DNA from: Progne subis subis
Lineage: Eukaryota; Chordata; Aves; Passeriformes; Hirundinidae
Assembly (NCBI GenBank): GCA_022316685.1
Contig: JAKJHU010000057.1
Span: forward strand, 1-64,000
Direction of reading: 5' to 3'
DNA length: 64,000 bases
Shown here piece after piece: positions 45,501 through 59,500 of the stretch (within the stretch, counting starts at the first letter, position 1; each line of letters opens with the position of its first letter). Made by a program: the position numbers and the translations under genes. The notes under the pieces were generated by a model that worked only from the letters and a program-made list of their open reading frames with translations, was not told the DNA's origin and ran no database searches.

Positions 45501-48500
45501 GAGAACGCTCACTCTTGGGAGTGGCCAGAATTAGGATGAGAAAGTGCATAAGGATATTTTTATGGTGGCAGGAAAATAGCTGCATCAGTTGCTTCAGAAT
45601 TACAAGGCCATTCTGTAACATAGCTTGAATTTTAGCTCTTCTCAGCAACATTACATTCTGGGACCTTGTCTATGATGTCCTTCTGTGAGCTGGAGAGAAG
45701 TACAGGAGGAGAGAGTGTCAGTGGGACATTTTCAGGGCGGGTTAAATATTGCATCAGCATCTTTGCTGTCAAATTCTTGCTCTGGGTAACATTCGTGTTT
45801 AGTTAGCATTTGCAAGCTCATTGATATTCAGCTTGCTTAATTAATTTCTTCTCTTTCCACAGCCGCAGAGCCTTGGCCTGAAAATGCTGCGTTGTATCAG
45901 CAACTGAAGGGTAGGTACACTGGTTTTGGCAATTAATAATTACTTTTTTTTTTAGAAAACACATTAAATATGCAAGAAGATAATTAACTGCAAGGAAGCA
46001 CAGAAACTGTTAAAATAATCCTTTGTGTTTTTTGTTTGGTCAGAGGTTTTAGTTATACTTGCATCTGCCAATATAAACCAGCTATTCATGGCCTATAAGG
46101 TCCTTGGTTTATTATTGACTCATTATATTGGCTGCTGTAGCCAGTGTAAAATGATGTGGTTGCAGGCACAGTTGGCAGATTTACTGCACCAATAGCTGAG
46201 GCAGCAGATTTTTGAAGTCTTGTGGTAAAGTGGACTCTCAGTAAAAAGGAACTGTTAAAATGTATAGGCTAGGATGGTTCACTCTCCCTTTAGCAGCTCT
46301 TCATATATCATCAGATCACATTATGGCCCCCATTTGGGGCTCAGCAGCCTGCTACAGTTGTCAGAAGACTGCAAAGTAATGAAGACTAATAGGTAGCAGC
46401 TCTAGTCTTCTAAGCATGGAATTTTTATTGCAGTGAACTTGTCATCTTTCTTTTGTGTGACAGACCTAGACACAGTGTGCAATATTAGCTGCAAGCTGCT
46501 TTTATAGGTTTCTGAATACTTTTACTTTTTAGCCAGAGGAGGTATGAAGATGTGATTTTATTTAACTTTGATTAGGAGAGTAATTGGCATGAAAGTCAGT
46601 TTTTTTTTTTTTTTCCTTGTAGTGTTTTTTATTGAACATTGGTGGTAATATATGATAAGTGCAGTTGCATTTGCAGGAGAAAACATAGTGTTGTTTTTTT
46701 TTTTCCCTATTTTTTAATATTCATATCATAGATTTCCTAGTCCAGCTGCATAATAATTATGTATGTGCTCCTTGTTTTATGCATAAGAAATACAACCCAG
46801 AATGGTTTACAGTTACAGGTCAGTAGCTAAATGGGCACTGTTTTTTTGTAATTGTGTGGTTTATTTTTTGTTTCTTCTTTATTTTTTCTTTCAACAGAGG
46901 AACAAATTTTGCTTTCTGATAATGCATCTTCCCTTGCTGTTCAGGTAAAATGTCATATTTTCTAAGCAAAAGATACTAATGCAGTTTTATTTTTTTGAAT
47001 TATTATCTAGCTAATGTAACTATATTTAGCGAAAAGATTAATTTAAGAATTATTTCTGCCAAAACAAATTACTTACTTCCTGCCTCGGATATGCTTTACA
47101 TTGTTATGGAAGTGCCAGAGCCTAAAGGATTTGAGGATTTTGAAAGTTTTATGTAGAGTGCCGCTCCTTGTATTCCTGTTTATGTTGGTCTGTGTACAGT
47201 ATCTGCTTGCCTACCTACTCTGGGAACTGTGGTTCAGAAACTTTTGTCACTTGCTGTGCATGTTTGTCTTGTAGCATCTTGCATGATGTTTGCCAGTCAT
47301 TTAATTCTCATAGCTAATACTGCCCCAAATCGGCGTATTTGCTTCATGCTGTGAGCATCACCTCTTTCTATGTCTCTGGTAGGTTTTTTTCAATTTCATC
47401 ATTGTGCACATACTGGAGCTCCAATGTGGTTTTTAGAAATAGTCCATATAATTGACAAACTCGCACCTCTAATTGACTTAATAGCACCTCTGTGGCTGTG
47501 AGGTCCATCTAATCTCCATTAACCTGTTAGGTTCAGTAACCCCAAATCTCAAGGGGATGTTTTCCCCATTAGTAGTGAAGACCTGGCTGTCAGAGTGGTG
47601 GGGAGCTGGATGTCTGTAAGGTTCTTGTCCTTCAAAGCAATTTTGTGGCTGCTGTGCTTAGCAGGGAGTTGCAGTGTTCTCCTGCTTCTTGCTTTTTGTG
47701 TGTGGTCTAGCTCAGAGAAGCTTCAGCAAGCAGTCTTTGAGAGCTGTCCAAAGAGGTCTCATCTCATTTACCAAAAATGGGACACTTTGAGATTGTAACT
47801 GGTGTTACTGGAAAAAAGGTTGGGATCATCTGATCATGGTAGGTACTTCCAGAATCTCTTAAACTTTTTTCCTACCAGTCTGGCACTCTAGACGGTAGCT
47901 GTAAGAGTAAATTTGATCACAGCAAGAAGATAGCTTTATTCTTTGCTGGAAAGCAGAATCATCTCTGATACACCTAATAAATGGGGCAGTGTTTATTTGT
48001 TTGAGTAGTATGTTTTATATTGTGCTTCACAGTAATATTTTTTCTGTTGCTTACTTGATCTCAGTGATCCTTTTTACCCGAGCAACTGTATTTTTGGGGG
48101 CTCTCGTGAGTTTTCTTCCCATTTAACGATACATGTATGTGTGTCTTGTATTTAAAACATAACCCCCTCCCCCCAATTCACCAACAAAATAACCCTAAAA
48201 TTTCCTTTTCTAATGCATCATTTTTCTTTACTGTTTCTAGTACATTGTTATCCTACACATGTCACTTAGATGATAAATTAACTATAATATATTAAAAATC
48301 CTTGTTTTTCTTCAATATTCTCTAGCTGGACAGCTGATAGTAGCCATGACTATAAATATGGCTCTGGTAGATATCTGATCTTAAACTTTATAGAATAATT
48401 CTGTATTGGGGAATTGTATCAATTTTTAAGAATATGTGTAACATGGTGACGACAGTGAAAGAATAGTTATTCTTGGTGTCTTTGATCCATTTTGAATTGA

Positions 48501-51500
48501 TACTAGGATATGTAGTGATCAGAGAGGTTTGAATACATCAATGTGTTTTACATAAGGAATTTGCTTTTCATTTTGATGAGAGCCTCTTTGTCTGTTTATT
48601 GGTTTCTTTTTTTCTGTTTTAAGGGGGTGGTGGGAATTGAGGGATGTGTGTCTTTCTAAAAGGAAAATTTGGAAATGAGGGATAGAAGGAGAGACAGGAG
48701 CTGGTTGGTACCTGGGACTTTTTTCCTACTACTGTCATTCTTTTTTCCCCTGTTAGTGATTTGGGGCACATCAGTATCACCAGAGCAGATACATAGCTTG
48801 TTTGCGGTTGTTGAACTGCCATGTGGTGAAAACATCAGAAATTTGAGTCAGAAGAGCATGTGGAATCAGCCACCATCAAATCTTTAGGAAACATGGTTTA
48901 ACAGCAAGACTCTGAATGTGCTGCAGCCAGTCTTTCAGGAATTTTATAAAATCTTCTTGTAGCACCTCTTTGTAAAGCAGCTCTCAGGTCTCAGAGGGAC
49001 ATACACGCTGATATCTACACATAAAATAATGCATACAATCCAGTGCCATAGTAAGTAATTAGTCAGAGCAAAACTTGACTGTTTCAAAGTTGCCAACCCT
49101 GCAACACAGATGGCATTTCATGTAGTTCTTGTTAACGGAGCAGATCAAGCAGACAGCAGAGCAAGCTACTCTCACTGCAGATGTAATTAATGAGTAGAGA
49201 GGGCTGCAGGTTGAATATAGGAAGTTGGTTGAGTCTTGCTGTTTTAATAATGATTAGACTTACAACTTCTCATTGTGCAGTAAAATCTGGACTCTCAATA
49301 GCCACATGTCAGATGAGAGAAGAGATGACAGAGTCTTCTGGGAATTGCTGAGTAACTGTGCTGGTGCCTTTAGTAGTTAAAAGCCAACCAAACACAAAAA
49401 TCCTTCTCATCTTGTGGAACTTCTCTGTTAATTCTGGTAGGGTTATTTATTTTTGTATTTTTTTCTTTTTTTTTTTAATTCCTCTTCTGCTCATTGTTTA
49501 TTTTGGAAACAGACTAATTTAGCAATTTCTTTGTCTTTTACTGGCTTCAGATTCTTTGTATTTTCTGAAAATACAACATAACTTCAAGTATCAAGTACAT
49601 TATCTCTGGTACCTCTTGGTGTTTGCACTCCTTCTTTGTTAACTTGAAATAGTGTATTACACAGCTGAGTCCACTTGATCTTGGGCTGCAAAGCCTTGGT
49701 ATTGAATGAAATTTTATTTTCACTGCAGATTAATTAAAATAAAGGGAAAATACTAATCAGTAATGATTATCCAGCTATTGAAAGGAGATTGTAACAGAAT
49801 GAAGGCTCTGTTCTTGTGAGACACTCAGCCCTCTTCCCATCAATGTTAATGAAAACGCACCTCCTGGGTAACATGACTCATGGTTAAAACCATTCTCCAT
49901 GTATTTATTGTACAGCTACCATTATACAGCATTCCTGCTTATCAGGCTTATCACAGTAAAAAAAAGCAACCAAAACACAAATATATCTCAATAACAAAAC
50001 AATGCCACAACTTTAAGGAGGGGAAAATGGAGTTAGAAGTAGATTAAAACTGAATTACTCAGACTGAAATATACTCTTCTATGGCATAGGAGAAGTATGT
50101 TCTCCTATGGTACATGGTCCAGGCTCTGTCTCCTTATTGATGCCTGGGGCAGGTAAAGCCATTTTGTTTAGTGCCTGGGTGCAAGTAGTGTGGCCAATTA
50201 GGAGGGAGAGGGTTAATACAGCTGCACTCTGCCAGGCCTCTTGCCTCAAATGGCAGCTCAAAGCATCTCTTGCACTGTTCCAACTTGTCAGGAGGAGGAA
50301 TGTGGATTTTGAGACTGCCTCTTTTATGACAGGTTCTTCTGGAATCTTTATGCAGTTAGTCTCATTGTCTTGCTCAAAAGCCTGTCTAAAATGTTCAGAA
50401 TTCTGGAAATTCTGACAGCTGTCCTGAGGTTAGAGAGCCTACAGCTCATTTTGTTAAGATCGGTATTAATTGCTTGTGCAGTCAATGTCCTTGTGAGTGG
50501 TCTTAACATATCCCAGGAACACGGTTTTAGAATTGTCTTTTCTTAGCCCTGAATGACAGAAGGAAGTTTGGGCAATTTAGAATTGTGCTACACAGACCAA
50601 TTGCTTATTTACTTCAACAAGTAATCAAATAAATATGTAAATCATACATGATTAATTGCCCTTGACAGATTTGTGATTTTTTTTCCTCTGTGTGTGTGTG
50701 TGTATGTGTGTGTGTGTATGAATTGTGATTTGGTTTTTCTCCAGACAAAACATTAGTAGAAATTTGAACTTGTTGCTGAGTCTTAAACAAAAGCTTGGTA
50801 CTGAGATGAAAATCTGCCAATCCCTTTTTTTTTAAGAGAATAAAAGCTGGAATTCTTCATGGTGAGAAATGCAGTATCAACATAATCAATCTAGTAGCAT
50901 TTTGTTGTTGCTGAGAACATGCTTAAATCCAAAGCTATACAGGTACTGTTCTTGAGTGAAACATCTTTCATATAGTTCTAAGATGAAATTACCTCTGAAT
51001 GAATAGAAACTTCATTTATCTTCAAAATCTCTGTGCTACCAGTGAATCCACTCTTTCTGCATTCTACAACAAGAATTACATTATACCATTAGAGCAGTGC
51101 CATGATGCAGTATAAAATAGATTGTTTTGGAGAATGAACGTGGCTTTGCTATAAATTACATTCACAGGTACAGAGGAATTTGTTATTTTGTTTAAAATAG
51201 TCACAAATATAATTAAGATCTTAATTTATGTTAAACTACACATGTGGCCATTACCATAACTGGATTAGGAATTTAATCTGTCACTCAAGCAATGATACTG
51301 AACAGTTTTCATTTATAACCTTAGACACGCTATTTCAGTTACAGGGACTGCAGCTGTTTGATATGAAAACTGAATTATTCTGTAGATTTGTTCATGGGTT
51401 TTAATTTTAAAATGTGTCCCTGCAATAACGTAGAGAATAACTCTGTAGTTGTCATCACATACTGTCCATTGTATGCTCTTGAAATAACATAAAAATGGAA

Positions 51501-54500
51501 ACAGAAAATGCATTTCACTCTTTCTTCCTAGCAGCATGTTGTGTGAGTGCCTTTAGAAGTGCTGCTGAATAAGAGATGGCTTGGAATGGCTCATTCTTTA
51601 TTAAAAACTAATCATGAATATATCTTCTTCAAATGAAGCCTGGACTGTGCCATCTGAAAATAGTGTTCCTCATGTGGCGACGTAAATTGTGAACTATTTG
51701 AGTCTTGGCATAAGTAATTTCATTTTTGCCTCTGATCTCAGTAACTGCAATCTGGATGTGATTTACTTCAAGTTGTAACTCATTTTTAATGAGTGTGTGT
51801 TTGCTTATATGTGTTTTTCGGGGAGAAAACTGTAGCGGAAGAGGAGAGTGTTGTGATGGAGCTCTGACAGGGTGATTTGCTGCCCGACGCATGTCGTGTG
51901 TCCAGCTGATGGTGTCCTTAGCTGGGAAGGGCAAAGAGGAAGGGAGAGCAAGAGTGAAAACCGCACCTAAACCAATTAACTCCTAGGAATAAATAAAAAT
52001 TTCCTCTATCCCTTCTCCTATGCCTTTCCATTGTATTTCATGCAGTCACTTTCTATACTTGTCATCAGAGGAGGACACAATGGCACCCTTTTCTTGCATT
52101 GCTCCGGGGGTGGCAGCAGCAGAGATGAGAATGTCACTCCTGTGAGAAGAGGAGGGTGCGGAGGGAGGAGGAAGGGAAGGGTGGGGTGAGTTGTCCTGTG
52201 TCTGGCTCTGGTTTCTGGGCTCTGGGCTTTTGAGCTATGCCAAATCAGCACAAAGGTGATTGCTCTGATGGTTTTTTCAGATAATTGAAATCCAACATCC
52301 TTCTTATATTTTGAATTTTAAATTGGGTGGGTTGTAAGAAGAAGCAAGGCTTACATGGATTGTGTCCTTTCAGCAATGCTGTTGTAAATATACTCTGTAA
52401 TTCTGGCAGGAGGTGTCACCTGCCATGATGGAAATGAATGATAGGCATAAGATACTTGATTAATTTTGTAACAAGTGTCACCTCAAAGCTTCCTATCAGC
52501 CCTGTTCACATAGTTACCAATACCTCATTCTCTCGAAGCAAAAATATGAATTTGCTTGTTCCACCTGATTTTGAAAACAGAGTGGCTCATGCTGTTCTCT
52601 GTGAGTATAAGGTAGTTCAATACAAACCATAGTTCTGTGTGGATCAGTGTGTGGTGGGGCAGGAAAGGCACTGAGAGGCTTCCCTTCATAAGTAAATATT
52701 GGGAGGGTAGGGAAGGACAGACATTATTCATCTGGGTGCATCTGTTTGCTTCCTTCTTAGCCCTTTTTCCTCATGGATGTGCAGAAACCTTCCATCTCTA
52801 TCTACATTTAAAGTCTCCCATTAAAACAAGGTGCACAGGGACAGTAGCAGCGCTGTAGACTCAATGGTTTCAGTCTGGAAAAAGAGAGGTATCATTGCTA
52901 AAAATGTATTTTTCACATTTCTTCCTTCCCTTTCTGGGTGTTAGGTAATGCTACAGCTAGAGAGGCTGGAAGAATGTGAGAGAGGAGACTGTGAGACTGC
53001 AGAAAAGAGGCAGAGAGCACGTCTGGGACAGAAGCTGACAGACCCTATTAAGCCAAATCTTTATTTTTTAATGTCTTTATCTGTTTCTTACATTAACCTC
53101 ATCCAAAGAAAGAACATACTTCGTTCTTCCAGTGCTGGAGGAGATCCAGGTTGAGGCCTGTAGTGTCACCCTCTTCGTTCTTCGGTAGTACACTTTTTTC
53201 CCAGAGAAGGGAGCTAGAAATTTAATGCCATTACTTGTAACTACAGGCTTCTTTGTGAGGTAGGACAGGCTGTGCACAGTTAAATGTCTTGTTTCTAGTT
53301 TCACTATTGCTGTCTTGCGTGCCATTTTTTGATGAATTTTCACAAGGGTGTCATTAACCAGCTTGTGTGTTACTTGGAATTCAGTTGGCCCCTTTCAGTC
53401 CTTTTTTTACGTTGATCAGCCAAATTTATGATGTTAACAATAATCTCTGATGTACTAGATTAAGCCTGGGCCCTTGATCTTTCAGATTGCTCAGCTTTTG
53501 ATGCCATGTCTTTGAAGGGGTGTTGATATCTTCATAAATCTCAGCAAAACTGCACTGGGGTGGTTTCAGACTTCAATCTCTTGCCCAAAAGCACTCAGAG
53601 GAGCTGAGCACACTCCCATTTGCTCACAGAAAAAGATTTCTCTTGTAAGAAAGGCGAGGGTAAATTGCCTGCTCAAACTGTGTATGTGAGGTACCCAAAG
53701 GGAAACAAGATGTTCTGAGCTGAAGTAATAAGTGTTCCATGGCATCTTTTATCAGAGCTGGAAGCCGTGGTGGTCTCCTGCCATCTGTACACCAAATGTG
53801 CTGGTTCTTGACATTCTGCGTGAGTGGTCAAAAAGGGAACAAATCCTCCCTTGATCACTGGGCTAAAGCGCATAGTGAGATAAAGGCTCAGAGAATTTGC
53901 TGCTTTGTCCTGAATTCTCTCTCTAGGATTTCTTTGATCTGTTCCAGTTTCAACTATTTTGGTAATAGTTCATGCCACTCACTGTCTAACATCCGTTATT
54001 GTCTAATATCTAGCATACCTTGTTGAATGCATCAGAAAAAAATTTCAAGGTTTTCTGGCAGTGGATATGTATAGGAATGCATTGGTCATGATCTTTGTCC
54101 ATGTTTTTTTTCTAAAAGAAACTCTAATTTCCATAAATATGGAATGCATTCACTGTGCTTGAAAAGTCAAAACCACCTGTCTTGTTAATGCTAATAATTT
54201 CCAAAGCCTGTCAGTTACATCAATGAAAGAATGTAAGTACTCAGAGTAATGCAAATTGGAAGGCTTATTTCTTAGGCTGAGCCCTTCTAATTTACTGTCT
54301 TCTTTTACTGATTTACATGAATTTTTTAGTTGACTTGAAGGGTGTCCAGTGGACCATTAGTTTAAGCTGAAGCAAGAAGTAGATACTGGCCTACTTCTCT
54401 AGTTAATGATTAGTTAAGTAGTGTAGATTCAATAAGGATTACATTTGTCTTATACTATGGACCTTTCCTTCATTTTGCTGCAGAACATTATGTAAGGATC

Positions 54501-56508
54501 CCTTAAAGTTGAGCAGGTCATGCTTTGGATACAGGTTACATCTCATAATAGACACACATACTGGTCTTTTTGTTCCCTGGGCTTCTATCTTTTTAAAGAT
54601 GTAATAGCAGGAGTTTAAAAAAAAATATTTTCTTAGGTTGATTGTATTTTCTATTTAGGTTATACTATTAATATTACATACTACATTACATATTTAGGTT
54701 TATTTCATCACTCATCTTAATCCAATCCTAAATGTAGACAAAGACTGAAGTGGAACAGCTCATGGCATGGGGATGCTGAAGGGAGTTGCTGGAAGAAGGC
54801 TGGTAAAGCTGCTGAAGGGGCAGCTCCAGTAGTCAGTGGTCACTGTTTCAGAACCTTGCAGGAAGACTGATGTGTAAATTCAGTACTGGATGGGTTTATC
54901 CAGTTTTAAGCCTGAATCATTCTTCTCAATGTCAGTCCTGGTCTCCCATTCAATGAAGCATTCATCAGAACTGAAGATGACTATTCCAAGGAAGTTTTCT
55001 CAGGTTTTTGATTTGGTGTTTACTTTAGGGTCTTCTTAATTTTTTTTTTCATTTTGATTTTTTTCACTGAGGATAGACTAAATGATTTCTAGCTTTACTA
55101 GAATCTGTGCTCTATTATGAAGAGTAGCAAACATTATTATATAGATAATATTTATTTCCACAGTAGAGCTCAAATCTAGTTCATCCTTCTCCCCCCTTTT
55201 TTCTTTACAAAGTTCAAAAAGACACAGGAACCCAATTTATTTGCATTTTTGAAATCACAAAATGTCAGCATATTCTCAATCCCCTTTATACTAGGCCAGA
55301 GACTGAGGTGGAATTTCCCCTCTAGTGTAATAAGGGTTGATATTCCCTGGTCAGTGGATGTTTATTGAAGAGAAGGAGAGAAAGAAAGGTCAGATGTGAT
55401 GAAAACTAGTGTAAACTCTAAACTGAAAAGACTTTCAGAGTCACAAACTATTTTTTGTAGAAACCTTCTGCTACATAGGAGCCTATGTACAATACAGTAT
55501 ACAGTGGGCAATAATCTGAAGCAACTTGTGTGACCTAAGTGTTCTGCAAGCATGTCTCATTTTTGATAGGCTGATATGAAAAAGTAAAAATAGTTCTCTG
55601 ATTCACCTCCTGTTGCCTAAATGTGTCTCTGCACTTGGAAACTTTTCACTTATTCATGTGTTGCCCTTACTACAGTGCAATTCAGACTTACTTTTCCTTC
55701 TAAACTTGCAGCCTGAATAGTACATGACATTTACAATATTCATCTCTGCAGAACTGCAGAGTTAATTTAGTGCCTTACTTTGGAAGAAATTAATTCAGCA
55801 AGCCTAGACCAGTGATGAAATTCTTTGGAGCTGTTGTTTGGTGCAGTACTGTTGAGAGAATATGGTGTTAGCTACTGGAAGGGCTTTCAGAAGAAGGAAG
55901 GCTGTGTACCAGTTGAGTTGGTGTATATTTTTGGCGTCCAGCAGTGGCGTAGGAGCGTTTATATGATCTAAACTAAAGTCCGTGTTCTTGTCTCTTAACT
56001 CTTTCTGAAGAAGTTGCATATGAAGCCCCAGTTTGGGTAGAGGACATGATAAATGTAACAGCAGCTGGAGCAGCACGGACATTGCCAGGTCCTGCAGAGC
56101 TAGCGGGCAAAGGAAGAGATCTGGGACTGAGACAGACCAATGCCTTCAATTACTTAAATTACTGAAGAATTAGTCCTTTGGGTATTCTTACTGTTTGCAT
56201 AGAGTTTGTGCTGCCAAGGTAGCAAGGTACTAATTTTTGATGTATTCTCTTGGGAGCACAGACTTGGTAGGTGATGTGCTGTCAAATGTGGCCAGTGCCT
56301 TGTATTTTCTTTGTGATGGCTGCATCCTTAAGCAGTAATACAGGTTCTGTTTTGGATTAAACACTCTGGAGGCCAATTTTTTGTTTGATAGTGCAGGACT
56401 TGAACTATTTGGCTGATCTTGACCATGGCTACTACCTTATGTATCTTTCTCTGTCTGTATGTGTATGTATATATATATACACATACATATATACATACAT
56501 ACATACAT

Positions 56509-56553
<45 letters not shown>

Positions 56554-59500
56554 ATTGACTCCCTAGCAGAGCTTTAAGTTAGTTAGGCTTAGTCAAAAGA
56601 TGTAGAACTCTCTGCTTCTGATGTATTTTGTAGAGCCATCACAATTCTGAGGTGGGCTTTTGTCACCTGTAATGAATGTCTTGTGTAGCAGTTTGTGACC
56701 ATAATTTCTTTCTTTAAATTGAGATTTGGATTTGAGTCAGTTCATCTAAACATGCAAGAGCCAAATATCATAATGGATTGTGGAATTCTTCAGTTTGGTG
56801 GGAAAAAGACCAAAGTTTTTGGCTTTTTTCCACTGGATTGGTCGAGTTTGGAAAAAAAAGCCTTGAAGAGCACAGATGAGAGGAGCTGTTGGGGGTTATT
56901 TTTGCTTCCTTGATACTACAGAAACCACAAAGTTAGGAACAGGGCTGATGACAGAGTTAGTTCATGACTTAAGGTTCCATTTGGTGCAGAGAGAGCAAAT
57001 GTTAAGGTTAAGGTTTAGGATGCTTTCATGTGTGTGATTAGAGTCTAAGCAGCTAAAGCTATGAGAGTGTGGTTCACTGCCAGATCCTGCAATCTGAAGA
57101 GCAGGGAGAGGCTTGTATAGGAAGTGCTGTTACCGCAGCATTTTTCTTCATGGTGGGAGCCTTATTGCTCTAGGTGTTTTTTACCTCAAGTCATGTTGTA
57201 TAAATAGGCAATAGAATAATTTTGGAATCTGGAATTGTGACCTGCCTGATTGCAGAGACAAAATGAATGCTAGGACTGAGCTGAGCTGTGAGAGTCTCTA
57301 GAGATTAAGAGATTCCTTATTTGCCATGTCCTGTCCAAATTGCAAATATTTTTCTTGACGTTTTGGTATTTCAACAGAAACAGCCTGTGGATTTTGTGGT
57401 AGTGGCAGGTGCTGACAGAAATTGTTACCCTTCTGAGAAATCTTTGAATCTAAGAACACAGACAGAAGGAAATGGTAAATTGATCACTTGTGCTCTCCAT
57501 GAATCCCATAAATTAAAACCAATACTTTGTCCCAAACCAGACTTTTGACAGTATCATAGAGCAAAGTTTCTAGCAACTATTGTAATTATAATGTGGGAAG
57601 GTGCCATATGTGTTTGCCATGTTACACAACATTACCTTGACTAGCCAGCTTTAGCCAGGAGAAATGAATACTGTGGTTTTCAAAAGGGGCAAAATGTCAC
57701 TCGGTTTTGTACAGCTACAGCACTAATTGTGTTTGTCAGATACTGCTGCTTTAGCCACCTTGAAAAAGCAGTAAAAATAGATGAAAGTGCATGAGAATAA
57801 TTCCAGTCAGTGTTTGAATGATAAACAGTTGTCTAATGAATTTAAAACGCCTTTGTTTTTCCTTTACTTACCCTTCCTTCTGCCTAAAAACAGTATGCAA
57901 GGAACTGTACTTCATAAATGTGTGCTAGGAACCAGCTAACACAGTTAAACGTATTGAGAACCACATTTGTTTGCCACTGTTGTATTAATGCTTTTCAAAT
58001 ACGACTCTTTGTTTGCAGGCCTTTTTGCAAATGTGCAATCTGCCAATCCAGGTGATTTGCAGGGCAAACGCCGAGTACATGTCCCCATCTGGTAAGTGTG
58101 GCCTTCATTTAGATTACTGTGTTCGACCTCCATTTTGATACCATGGCAACTACGCCTTGTCTAGCTGATAACAGTTGGGCAGTGCTACTGTGTGTGGTTT
58201 GCCTTTCCCCCTCCTCTCCAGTGCAGCTTCTCCTCTGCAAACAATCAGAGCAGTGAAATGCAGAGTAACATTGGCACGATGTGTAACGTGTATATACAGT
58301 ACCTGTATAAAGTGTTCACACGGTTCAGTGCCTGGTGGAAACCTCTCAAATGTCCTCAAGCAGAAAGACATATTTGTCCAAAAGCGGCTTTATTCTGCAT
58401 TCAGGGAATGTTCCAGGAAATGCTGTTGTATTTTCCTGTTGCTGGAGCGAAACAATACTGGAGAAAGGTTCTCTTTTGTTACTCTGTGTGGGAGTTGATG
58501 GCCAGGATATAGGAGACCAAAGGGTGCATTGTCACTGTTAAGGGAGACAGGTGATTTTAAATCTTCCTCAGATGCATGAGACTGTCTGGAAAAAAATTCA
58601 AACCTACCACCAAAAATTTAAGTATTAGAAAGGTACACAGCCTACTTTTGTCAGAGGCGACTGCCTAAAAATGCCCAGATGCCAGCTTCAGAATACTGCC
58701 TAAAAATCAGAAAGAATTACAGAATGCAGGGTGCTGAAGTCCAGCCATCCTTGCACTCTGTCCCAGATTTTTATTGTGTGAGGAGCTCCATATTTAGTGA
58801 TTACCTGGCTCTGGCTGATGACTGCCATGTGGAAGTGCCTGTCAGTATATGTCTGCCAGCCATATGGGTTCTGCTGCTGGTACTGATATTTTTGGTTAAA
58901 GCAGTGAAATGAGGCTATTTCAAAAATACCCAAAACCAAGACTTGCTTGGCAGGAGTGAAAACCCAGCAAAATATGCAGGTATATTAATTATTTGTTAGC
59001 AAATAAAGCTTTGAAATGCTGAATCCAGGCACACAGAAACATCTTACATGTGCAGGACTAGGACTGCTGACAGTTGCATGCTGTGGCTTCTCTGCTATTC
59101 ACACCTCATGTCCACACTCGTTTGCATCTCATGTTGTAATTTAAGTTTGAACACTTCCTTCTTCTTCTAAAAACAAGGAGCACAAGAGGGAAAATGATAC
59201 TTCTTCAATTTTAAATGTAGGCAGAATTACATGTATTCTTTTTGCCCTTACTCCAGGAGTCCTTTACTGTTTTTACTCACTTTTACTCACCTCATTTCCT
59301 TTATTTATATTGGTTTAATGACAATTCAGAGAAGGTGTGCATTTGTTCCCTTCTGTCTCCTCACCACCCTCTTTCTCATTACTACAATACTTTTCTCCTT
59401 TTACAGGCAAAGTACCCTTTATTCATGTGGGAAATCAAGTAGTATCTGAACTTGGGCCCATAGTCCAGTTTGTAAAAGCCAAGGTAATAGTACATTGTTT

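Larger units (their letters stand above)
33561..45850. other. MTX2 intron 1, mostly featureless
   Basis: AT-rich intronic DNA with two CR1 remnants (listed separately). There is an everted/palindromic nuclear-receptor-like GGGTCATGACCT at 34385-34396, and a conserved-looking AT-rich block near 44880-45130. No embedded gene or RNA gene was recognised. Confidence 0.4.
46945..58018. other. MTX2 intron 3, mostly featureless
   Basis: AT-rich intronic DNA without recognisable genes. It contains a TG microsatellite at 50689-50719 and a compound TA/CATA/CA microsatellite at 56456-56552. No full-length transposon was identified. Confidence 0.4.
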